The translations under genes were made by a program, and so were the position numbers. A stretch of 62,500 bases of DNA from Trachelipus rathkii (lineage: Eukaryota > Arthropoda > Malacostraca > Isopoda > Trachelipodidae), in assembly GCA_015478945.1 (NCBI GenBank), contig JABUQX010088529.1, forward strand, positions 1-62,500. The letters are read 5' to 3'. Within the stretch, counting starts at the first letter, position 1, and each line of letters starts with the position of its first letter. The notes beneath the pieces are model-generated. The model saw nothing but the letters and a program-made list of their open reading frames with translations, was not told the DNA's origin and ran no database searches. Positions 28,817 through 37,379 of this stretch are shown here, piece after piece.

Positions 28817-28858
28817 ATTATATTAATTATATATATATGATATATATATATCAAGTGC
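28201..28858. repeat. (AT)n tract
   Basis: Almost pure TATATA with interruptions, ending sharply at 28858 where ordinary sequence (AGTGCCGG) begins. Confidence 0.9.
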
Positions 28859-30117
28859 CGGTTTTTTGTAAGTTTAATTTCTCTATAATAACAATTTACT
28901 TCTCGTTATTAATCCATCACATATTGCATTAAGTGCCGATAAGCGAGAATTATTCTTATAGGTATATATCTCTCTAGTTTCAGCATATATGCGCGTTTTG
29001 ATTGTCTTACTAATTTGCACTTGCAACGTTTTATTATGTCTACGGGACTTATACTAATGTTAAAATAAACTATATTCCTCGTGATAACTCGTTATAGGTT
29101 CTGTAGCTATTATTAATTTTTATTTAATCATGCATTAAACAAAAAATAAAAGAATATGAATATTTTTTCTTCTTTAATTTTTTACTTAAACTAAAAATAT
29201 CAAGTCAAATTTATCATTACTCTTTCATTTTATAAATTATTTGATAAACATTATTTAAATATAAATGTATTTTCTGGGTTTATAAAAATGAAAATAAATG
29301 ATATTTTTAATTCTATAGAAGCTTTCGAGATAATAGATATAATCCTCTGAACATATAGTAATTTATATTACTCAAACATATATATATTGGAAAATTCTTT
29401 AATTTTATGAAATGTTACTTATTTCATTTCCTTGTTATTCTTATTTTTTTTTGGATTAAATAAAGTTTTTTATATATTATAAATCTTAAATATTATCTTT
29501 TCTTTGCTTTGTAATATAGGTTTTGTATCCTTTGTTTATTATAAACACTTATGGTTTTGTCTTAATTTTGTTTGTTGTGTCTTATATTTTCTTATTGTGT
29601 TTTGAATTTGAAATAAATCTATATGGTTTTTTTAAACCTTATTTAATCTTATATATACTCCTCTAACTTTAATTTTAATTTTTTAGGTACTCTTCTATAT
29701 AATAACTTATTTGGAAGACGGCATATTAACTATGCTTTAGTCTTACTTTAGATAGTTTTCGGATATGATTTCATTTATTATTTCTTTATATAATGATTTT
29801 ATTTGTCTTTAATATAGCGAGGTTGTGCTTTTGACTATTCTATGTATTTATGTTCGCCATTTCCTTTTTCGTTATTGCTTTCTGGCAGTAGATTTTTTAC
29901 TCCAAAGTAACTGGTTTTTGATGATCCAACGCACGTCTTATTTTTCGAAATCTTCATTTGTCATATGCTCTCACGGGTCATTATCATTTTGCTTTCAAAA
30001 ACACGCTTATTTCAGAGAATACTCTAACAAAGTTTCTTTTTTATATTTAACGAAAGTGAGTGACATTATATCCCTTGTCGTTATATAATCTTCTTCAGTA
30101 ACGCGGACTGTGCAAAT
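28859..30117. other. AT-rich sequence, no confident gene
   Basis: An 87-codon frame at 29825-30088 (+) starts only with a GTG and is rich in F, L and S. It has no recognised motif and may be chance. No array or RNA gene is seen. Confidence 0.4.
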
Positions 30118-31495
30118 TCACTTTAATTTACTCTACAAGTTTATATAAGTAAAAAGTTTAAAAATAATTTTTACTAAAAATTTTAAAAATGAACATAATT
30201 ATCTAGAATTTAATAACATCTTCTATCATAGTTGTTCTCTCTCGAAGGGATGCTTCTGGAAAGTACTTTCATGTTCCTTCAGGAGGTGATGGCTGTACTT
30301 CCTCCCAATAGAAAGGACATATATATGCTTATATATATATAAGTTATAAGTTATAATAGGTTATATAAGTTATATACTTTTTAACCATAATTAGTATATA
30401 AAAATCCAAGAGCGTGGCAATGTGGAGAAGAAACAAACAAAACAGAGAGAAGTGTAAGGAGAAAGAAGAACACAACAGCAAAACAAAACAAGAAAGGGCT
30501 TTAAGCTCTCATTATTTCCTCTCCTTTATTATTTTATTATTTCTTTTATCATTATTATTATTTCCATTATTACAAAGATGTTTTATTATTATTAATTTAT
30601 TTAAAAAGATGAAAACACTTTTGCGTATATATAAAAACAAACTAAGTATTATTTTATTATTATTATTATTTTCGGAACGTCTTTAGGGTATGTAAAACAT
30701 GTTTTACAGACCCAAAGGACGTAAGGACGTTTGGCAAATACACCAGAGGTGACCCCTCCCTCTTACTCTTGGCGAAACGTCTTTTCGTCCTTTAGGGTAT
30801 GTAAAAACATGTTTTACATACTCTAGGTCCATAAGTCCGTTGGGCAAATACACTTAACGGAACGGCTTTAAAGCTTTTCGTCCTTAGAGCATGTAAAAAC
30901 ACGCTTTTACATTAACTAAGTCCATATGTCCGTTTGGCAAATACACCAGAGGTGACCCCTCCCTCTTACTCTTGGCGAAACGTCTTTTCGTCTTTACGTT
31001 TTTATTATATAAATATATTCCTGATAGTCTGCTGACACACGCATTATCTACAAACGTAAGTTGATAAGGCAGAAGACGAATCATGATAAAACAGAGCAAG
31101 ACATGATATTATTATTATTATTTATCTTAGCAATTTATACAAATCCTGCTTTATTATTTTCATCATTATTATTTAACTTAACAACTTACACAAATCTTAC
31201 TTTAATATTTTTATTAGTATTATTATTTTAAATGAGCAATATAAAATTTCAAACAAATGAAGCAGAAGATAATGAATGAAGTAGATTAGCTATGTTAAAA
31301 TAACTAGCGTATCACATGATCCGGAACTGGTAATGGTGGAGCCAGATTGGAATTCTGGTTCAGGCTATCTACTAAGTTAACTAAGGTATCTGCATCTTTG
31401 TTTTCAATGGTGTAGAATCCATTTTTTGTGGATTTCAGAAGCCTAAATGAGTTTGAAAAATTCAAGTTTAACATGTATTTACGCTTCATGTTTTT
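30118..31495 (-). repeat. ~1.38 kb repeat unit A of an unnamed family
   Basis: First of two directly repeated units; the period is about 1378 bp (30118 matches 31496). Plus-strand order: an AT-rich leader, a block whose complement reads IGRKYSHHLLKEHESTF (about 30310-30240), an A-rich stretch with a purine-rich run (30420-30500), a cluster of ~90-bp repeats with palindromic cores (30685-31000), a linker with GCAGAAGACGAATC, and the complement of a 61-codon frame (31489-31304). No transposase, reverse transcriptase or terminal repeat is recognisable, so the class of element is unknown. Confidence 0.75.
31304..31489 (-). CDS. small conserved frame in repeat unit A, unknown function
   Basis: A 61-codon frame starts at an ATG (MKRKYMLNLNFSNS) and includes NGFYTIENKDADTLVNLVD and SNLAPPLP before a stop. 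Amino-acid use is balanced and unlike neighbouring chance frames. A second full copy exists at 34022-34213 and partial copies lie at about 32760-32866 and 33584-33645. Between the two full copies most differences change the protein (for example S/T, Q/K, P/T), and the stop codon is replaced by CAG in the other copy, so I see no sign of purifying selection. It may be an exon or terminal fragment of a gene captured by the repeat, or a fossil of an element protein. Function is unknown. Confidence 0.35.
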   Translation of the reverse strand: MKRKYMLNLNFSNSFRLLKSTKNGFYTIENKDADTLVNLVDSLNQNSNLAPPLPVPDHVIR

Positions 31496-32866
31496 AATTT
31501 ACTCTACAAGTTTATATAAGTAAAAAGTTTAAAAATAATTTTTACTAAAAATTTTAAGAATGAACATAATTATCTCCAATTTAATAACATCTTCTATCAT
31601 AGTTGTTCCCTCTCGAAGGGATGCTTGTGGAAAGTACTTTCATGTTCCTTCAGGAGGTGATGGTTGTACTTCCTCCCAATAGAGAGGACATATATATGCT
31701 TATACATATATAAGTTATAAGTTATAATAATTTAAATAAGTTATATGCTTTTTAACCATAATTAGTATATAAAAATCCAAGAGCTTGGCAATGTGGAGAA
31801 GAAACAAACAAAACAGAGAGAAGTGTAAGGAGAAAGAAGAACACAACAGCAAAACAAAACATGAATTTTTCCTGTGAAACTTCAAAACAAACTATGCTTT
31901 ATTATTTTATTATTTCTTTTATCATTATTATTATTTCCATTATTACAAAGATGTTTTTTTATTATTTTATTTAAAAAGATGAAAACACTTTTGCGTATAT
32001 ATAAAAACAAACTAAGTATTATTTTATTATTATTATTATTTTCGGAACTTTTTTAGGGTATGTAAAACATGTTTTACAGACCCAAAGGATGTAAGGACGT
32101 TTGGCAAATACACCAGAGGTGACCCCTCCCTCTTACTCTTGGCGAAACGTCTTTTCGTCCTTTGGGTCTGTAAAATCATGTTTTACATACCCTAGGTCCA
32201 TAAGTTCGTTGGGCAAATACACTAAGCGGAACGGCTTTAAGACTTTTCGTCCTTAGAGTATGTATAAACACGCTTTTACATACCCTAAGTCCATAAGTCC
32301 GTTGGGCAAATACACTTAACGGAACGGCTTTAAAGCTTTTCGTCCTTAGAGCATATAAAAACACGCTTTTACATTCCCTAAGTCCATAAGTCCGTTTGGC
32401 AAATACACCAGAGGTGACCCCTCCCTCTTACTCTTGGCGAAACGTCTTTTCGTCTTTATTATATAAATATATTCCTGATAGTATGCTGACAAACGTATTA
32501 TCTACAAACGTAAGTTGATAATGCAGAAGACGAATCATGATAAAACAGAGCAAGACATGATATTATTATTATTATTATTTATCTTAGCAGTTTATACAAA
32601 TCATGCTTTGTTATTTTGATCATTATTATTTAACTTAACAACTTACACAAATCTTACTTTAATATTTTTATTATTATTATTTTAAATGAGCAATATAAAA
32701 GTTCAAACAAATGAAGCAGAAGAGAATGAATGAAGTAGATTAGCTATGTTAAAATAATTAGCGTATCACATGATCCGGAACTGTTAATGGTGGAGCCAGA
32801 TTGGAATTCTGGTTCAGGCTATCTACTAAGTTAACTAAGGTATCTGCATCTTTGTTTTCAATGGAC
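31496..32866 (-). repeat. ~1.37 kb repeat unit B, truncated
   Basis: This repeats unit A in the same order, with the GRKY-like block (complement near 31690-31610), the purine-rich stretch (31795-31870), palindromic-core repeats (32055-32460) and the linker. It ends inside the small frame at about 32866, where TTTTCAATGG is followed by unrelated ACATAGATCT. Relative to unit A it has one extra ~90-bp repeat in the cluster and several indels. Confidence 0.75.
32055..32460 (+). repeat. cluster of alternating ~90-bp repeats with palindromic core
   Basis: Two related units alternate. One carries GGCAAATACACCAGAGGTGA and CTCTTGGCGAAACGTCTTTT; the other carries AAGTCCGTTGGGCAAATACA and GGAACGGCTTTAAAGC. 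Each unit ends in a variant of the palindrome GTAAAACATGTTTTAC with TCGTCCTT before it. The same arrangement occurs at 30685-31000 and, inverted, at 33262-33590. The palindromic spacer could extrude or fold in RNA. Its role is unknown. Confidence 0.8.
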
Positions 32867-33241
32867 ATAGATCTAGATCTTGATGATTTCGCAACCCTAA
32901 AATAAGTTTAAGAACCCCCCTTGAATGGGCTCAGTTGAAAAAGAAGAAAAGCACAGAGTGCGTATCCGAGAAAAATGAAGGAATGAAAAAAGAAGAAGTC
33001 TCTTGTCTCGGAGCAAATGAGTCAATGGAGGTTCTGATACCGGTGAGAGACCGGGGAGGTGCTGATTTACTAAAAATGTACTTAACACCAAAATATTATT
33101 GTGATTATATATATTTTCAATGATCAGCCCTGAGCTGTATTCAATGTTCTCAGATACTTTTCAACTACTTTCATCCAAGGGCATCCAAGTTTTGTAGGCA
33201 TCATATCGACTATAACATCATCGCTGAGCTAATTTCCAAGG
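32867..33241. other. unique spacer between inverted repeat copies
   Basis: About 375 bp not shared with the repeat units. A 62-codon frame (+, 32935-33123) and an overlapping opposite frame have no recognised motif. It forms the centre of the inverted arrangement between unit B and the inverted copy. Confidence 0.5.
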
Positions 33242-34213
33242 AATATATTTATATAATAAAGACGTAAAGACGAAAAGACGTTTCGCCAAGAGTAAGAGGG
33301 AGGCGTCACCTCTGGTGTATTTGCCAAACGGACTTATGGACTTAGGGTATGTAAAAGCGTGTTTTTACATACTCTAAGGACGAAAAGCCTTAAAGCCGTT
33401 CCGCTTAGTGTATTTGCCCAACGGACTTATGGACTTAGGGTATGTAAAACATGATTTTTCAGACCCAAAGGACGAAAAGACGTTTCGCCAAGAGTAAGAG
33501 GGAGGGGTCACCTCTGGTGTATTCGCCAAACGTCCTTCCGTCCTTTGGGTCTGTTAAACATGTTTTACATACCCTAAAGACGTTCAGTATCTACTAAGTT
33601 AATAAAGTTATCTGCATTTTTGTTTTCAATGGTGTAGAATAATAAAATAATAAAGCATAGTTTGTTTTCAAGTTTCACAGGAAAAATTCATGTTCATGTT
33701 TTGTTTTGCTGTTGTGTTCTTCTTTCTCCTTACACTTCTCTCTGTTTTGTTTGTTTCTTCTCCACATTGCCACGCTCTTGGATTTTTATATACTAATTAT
33801 GGTTAAAAAGCATATAACTTACCGAACCTCTATTGGGAGGAAGTACAGCCATCACCTCCTGAAGGAACATGAAAGTACTTTCCACAAGCATCCCTGGAGA
33901 GGGAACAACTATGATAGTAGATGTTATTAAATTGGAGATAATTATGTTCATTCTTAAAATTTTTATTAAAAATTATTTTAAAACTTTTTACTTATATAAA
34001 CTTGTAGAGTAAATTAAAAACATGAAGCGTAAATACATGTTAAACTTGAATTTTTCAAACACATTTATTCTGAAACCCCCCAAAAATGGATTCTACACCA
34101 TTGAAAACAAAGATGCAGATACCTTAATTAACTTAGTAGATAGCCTGAACAAGAATTCCAATCTGGCTCCACCATTACCAGTTACGGATCATGTGATACG
34201 CCAGTTATTTTAG
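33242..34213 (+). repeat. inverted copy (unit C) of the same repeat family
   Basis: Starts with the complement of the unit B end (GGAATATATTTATATAATAA), then inverted palindromic-core repeats (33262-33590), a partial small-frame fragment in minus sense (33584-33645), the AACAAAAC-type stretch in complement, the GRKY block in plus sense (about 33830-33930), and the small frame at 34022-34213. With unit B it forms an imperfect inverted repeat with a spacer of about 0.8 kb. Confidence 0.75.
34022..34213 (+). CDS. small conserved frame in repeat unit C, unknown function
   Basis: A 63-codon frame starts with the same MKRKYMLNLNFSN as the copy at 31489-31304 and contains NGFYTIENKDADTLINLVD and SNLAPPLP. 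The original stop has become CAG, extending the frame by two codons to QLF. The ATG follows an A-rich stretch, and about 90 bp upstream lies the end of the GRKYSHHLLKEHESTFHKHP frame (33706-33930), which is in the same direction. Whether the two pieces were once exons of one gene cannot be decided from this window. Confidence 0.35.
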   Translation: MKRKYMLNLNFSNTFILKPPKNGFYTIENKDADTLINLVDSLNKNSNLAPPLPVTDHVIRQLF

Positions 34214-34239
34214 CGTAGCTAATCTATTTCATTCATTCT

Positions 34240-34569
34240 CTTCTGCTTCATTTCTTCATCTTGCTTCTTCTGCTTCATCTTACTCCTTTTTGTTTAACTT
34301 GTTTTATAATTTTTAATGTTGTTTCTCAATTCTGCTTTTTCATCTTGCTTCTTCTTCTTCGCCTTCTTCTTTTTGTTTAGCAACTTGATTTATTATTTCA
34401 ATATTGTTTCTCAATTCTTCTTTTTCATCTTGATTCTTCTTCTCCTTCTTTTTGTTTAACTTGATTTATTATTTCAATGTTATTTCTCAATTCTTCTTTT
34501 TCATCTTGCTTCTTTTTCTTCTCCTTCTTCTTTTTGTTTAACAACTTGATTTATTATTTCAATGTTGTT

Positions 34570-34570
<1 letters not shown>
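34240..34570 (+). repeat. ~80-bp pyrimidine-rich tandem repeat, about four copies
   Basis: Units contain CTTTTTGTTTAACTTGATTT, ATTATTTCAATGTTGTTTCT and CAATTCTTCTTTTTCATCTT followed by variable TTCTTC runs. Unit starts fall near 34285, 34370, 34445 and 34525. It appears to have grown out of the end of repeat unit C (CTTCTGCTTCAT). Confidence 0.8.
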
Positions 34571-34610
<40 letters not shown>

Positions 34611-34716
34611 GCCTATATCACATCCATTCCATTTCTCTCTCTCTCTCTTCCTCTCTCTCTCTCCTCCTCCTCATGCTCTCTTTCTTTCTCTGCTCTTGCA
34701 TTGTGTAACTTCCCCA

Positions 34717-34758
<42 letters not shown>

Positions 34759-34787
34759 CTCTCTCCTTTCTCTCTCTCTCATCCTAA
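34571..34787 (+). repeat. (CT)n and (AT)n microsatellites
   Basis: A (CT)n run at 34571-34588 passes directly into (AT)n to 34610. Long (CT)n-rich tracts follow at 34633-34680 and 34718-34780. The 117-codon frame across it is serine/leucine repeat and not a gene. Confidence 0.9.
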
Positions 34788-34879
34788 AAATGTGGTCTAC
34801 TTTTCTAAACTTTCTAATATGAATAAATAATTAAAATTACCTTGTCACATAAAATCATTTATATATAATGCTTTAATGT

Positions 34880-35130
34880 TTAAGTATTATAAAGCATTCA
34901 GGCGAGCCCAATCTGTTAAGTCCAATACACTTGCCCGAGTGGTCAGTGGTCGAGTTCCAGTTCGGTTAGTGACTGGAAGAGGTCACTTTTTTAAATCCCG
35001 CAATTCCATTGTTAATTCTTGCGGGTGGGATGATTCGCGTCAGAAGACAGAAGATGGTATGCGCAAACGCATGATGCATATACATGTATGCGCAAACGTC
35101 TGTGCATATACATGACTCAGTAGTATAAAA
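34880..35130. repeat. GC-richer segment with a 28-bp tandem pair
   Basis: Positions 35057-35113 hold two copies of TATGCGCAAACG(CA/TC)TG(AT)GCATATACATG, about 28 bp each. They are flanked by sequence with no clear coding sense. Confidence 0.6.
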
Positions 35131-35470
35131 GTGATGACCATTCACCAAAGAGGTCCCAGAAGGGATTGGGAAGAACGTGAAACCGTCCAACAGAGCACAA
35201 GAGCAGCCAGAGAAAAACATCATCACCGCTACGACCCCACAAGAACAGAAGACCAAAGCAAGTGGAAAGGAACGAGCATGAAACAGCTGACTGAGTTGGT
35301 AGCACCTAAAGACCAACGTGTTCGATGACCACCGTGGAGAGCAAAGGGCGGCTAAGAGCAGCAGACAGTGGTCGGAGGAAAGTCGTGAGTCACAACTCCG
35401 TTGACAAGGATAGTCGTGAGTCGTCAAGGGCGGCCGAGAGCAGCAGGCGTCGGCCGGAGGAGAGTCGTGA
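35131..35470 (+). repeat. GC-rich repeat family, left copy beside the LINE
   Basis: Two blocks recur to the right of the LINE. One is the AAAGACCAACGTGTTCGATG block (35308-35327, with GGTGGAGAGCAA following). The other is the GGAGGAAAGTCGTGAGTCAC block (35378-35397), with GACAAGGATAGTCGTGAGTC after it. At 39040-39330 the same blocks occur in the opposite order. Plus-strand frames include TTPQEQKTKASGKE, which looks protein-like but is short. The minus-strand 153-codon frame (35427-34966) is probably the complement of this repeat. Confidence 0.65.
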
Positions 35471-35509
35471 GTCTTATTAAATCTTACTACTCTGATACCA
35501 TTTTATCCG

Positions 35510-36139
35510 TTTAGTTAATAAAGTTCTACGTACGAGGTTTTAAAAGATAAGTCCTAGTTTAACTTTCTCTTCTTTTTTTTTTTTTTTTTTAAGTGACTGT
35601 ACTCGTAGGGTTTATATTTAAAGTTAATACTGTTTATGAATTTTGAATTTCGTCTTCACAGTGTTTAAAATTTGATCTTTATTATTTTGGCACTTTAACT
35701 TTTAAGTTAGGTTTAGTGTTAAATCGAATTTTATTTACTTTTTTTTTTATTCGTGAATTTATAGGGGTGCATACCCTCTTTTTTTTAACTTTAAGTTTTT
35801 ATGTTACATATTTACTGTAAATACGATTTTAACTTTTTAGCATTTTACGGTTTTAAATTTAGGGTTTAGTGTGTGAATAATTTTAACCCTTTTTTCCACG
35901 TTTGTTTGTTTTGTTTTTTTGTTTTGTCTGTTTCTTTTGTCTGCTTGTTTCTTTTTTGTCTGTACTTGTTTTTTATGGTTGTCGTAGGTGCATGCCTGGC
36001 CATTCCCCTGGCCTGGGCACCACTATCCGGCACCTGTTTATCCATGCTTACAATCCTTTCTACATCCATGCGTTATCTTTCCTGCTCCCTGTCCTAGAAC
36101 CAGATATTCATCCTCCCCTAACTCGTTTAATATAGTCCA

Positions 36140-36140
<1 letters not shown>
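35510..36140. other. T-rich sequence before the LINE, possible 5' region
   Basis: T-rich with homopolymers (35573-35590) and TTTGTTTGTTT runs (35900-35970). Three overlapping plus frames cover 35873-36135 but none has a recognised domain. It could belong to the 5' untranslated region or a decayed first ORF of the LINE that follows; I cannot confirm this. Confidence 0.3.
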
Positions 36141-36142
<2 letters not shown>

Positions 36143-36234
<92 letters not shown>

Positions 36235-36265
36235 TTTCTATATATATATCTATATATAATAATAT

Positions 36266-36300
<35 letters not shown>
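36143..36300 (+). repeat. (AT)n microsatellite
   Basis: About 89 bp of near-perfect (AT)n (36143-36232), a short interruption with ACTTTC, and a second (AT)n run to 36300, immediately before the recognisable endonuclease sequence of the LINE. Confidence 0.95.
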
Positions 36301-36301
<1 letters not shown>

Positions 36302-36302
<1 letters not shown>

Positions 36303-37350
36303 TTTTTGTCTGAAGGGTGGAGAGTGTGTCTATATAAACATTAATACTCCTGTAACACGTCCCGAGATCTCGAATCTCCTAACTTCGATATTCTTTGGCT
36401 TATAATCTTTCTTCCTTCTACTACAATAATCTTGTTATTCTGCTACTGTTCTCCTAGCAGAAAAGATTTTCACCCTTTTTTGATTATGTAACTACTTCTC
36501 ACGAGACTGTTATATCTTCCCATCCAAATACTGAGGTCCTCTATTTAGGGAATTTCAATGTACACAACACTGAATGGTTGGGGTCCTCTCATACTGATTT
36601 AGGTGGGGAGGAGGCCGAGTCATTCAGTATTCTCAACGATCTGGAGCAACTAATTAAAGAACCAACACACATTCCGGATCGTCCCAACCAATTCTTGAAC
36701 ACACTTGACCTATGTTTCCCCACTAGTCCTTCTCTCTGTAAATACACCACCTGCTCCTATCGGTAAAATCTGACCACAACCTTATATCTCTTAATTTTAA
36801 TATTTACTTTCACACCAACAGCTCCATCCTGCCCTACGCGTTTTCTGGCACTTTGATCGGGCCTTGCGTTGCTTCTACGCTAACTATAATTGGAATGACT
36901 GCTTTGTCTCTGGTGACGCTTCAACTTCTGCCGATAAGGTGGGAGCTGTAATCGTTGATGGGATGAGCAGGTTCATTCCTTCTTCGACTAAATCTTTCTC
37001 TCCTCATAATCCATGGTTCGATCGTGCTTGTTCTCTGGACATTCAGGCTAGAGACAGCAGTGCGTATCAGGGGGTGGAAAAATTCTCGTTCTCCTATCAC
37101 TCTTGATAAATTTCATTTAGCTAGAAATCGTTGCAGGGAATACTCTTCGACCGAGCAAAGCGGGCTTTCATCAAACGAAAGTGCGCTAACCTCCTTAGTT
37201 CTCCTACTGAAAATCTTTCTGGCCTCTTTAAACATCTCCTAACAACTTCTGTAAATCTGTCTTTCCTGCTCTTATTCGCTCTGATGATTCTGTTGCTAAT
37301 TCTCCAACTGAAAGGCCAATCTCTTCGGCCTCTATTTTTCACCTAACTCA
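36302..37350 (+). pseudogene. LINE ORF2 endonuclease and linker region, frameshifted
   Basis: The protein reads, across frames, as the C-terminal half of a LINE endonuclease, which nicks target DNA to prime reverse transcription. I see LYLGNFNVHNTEWLGSSHTD at about 36540-36600, where the canonical GDFN catalytic asparagine/aspartate motif is GNFN here, so one acidic residue is changed. NTLDLCFPTSPSLCKYTTC follows, then SDHNLISLNF near 36768, matching the SDH catalytic motif. Further on, FIPSSTKSFSPHNPWFDRAC (36973-37032) and RAKRAFIKRKCANL (37152-37194) are the usual linker before the RT. At least five frameshifts are needed to read it through. Confidence 0.85.
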
Positions 37351-37379
37351 ACCCTGGACGATTCTGGATTCCCTCATCC

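Noticed and set aside
34477..34830. 117-codon plus-strand frame
   Set aside because: Serine/leucine and tyrosine/isoleucine repeats from (CT)n and (AT)n. No protein-like core.
34966..35427. 153-codon minus-strand frame, the longest frame in the window
   Set aside because: It is the complement of a GC-rich repeat. It is cysteine/serine/phenylalanine rich with no recognised domain, and homologous DNA at 39040-39330 does not keep the frame.
37121..37342. Minus-strand frame inside the LINE
   Set aside because: Shadow of the plus-strand LINE ORF2, which has recognised motifs.
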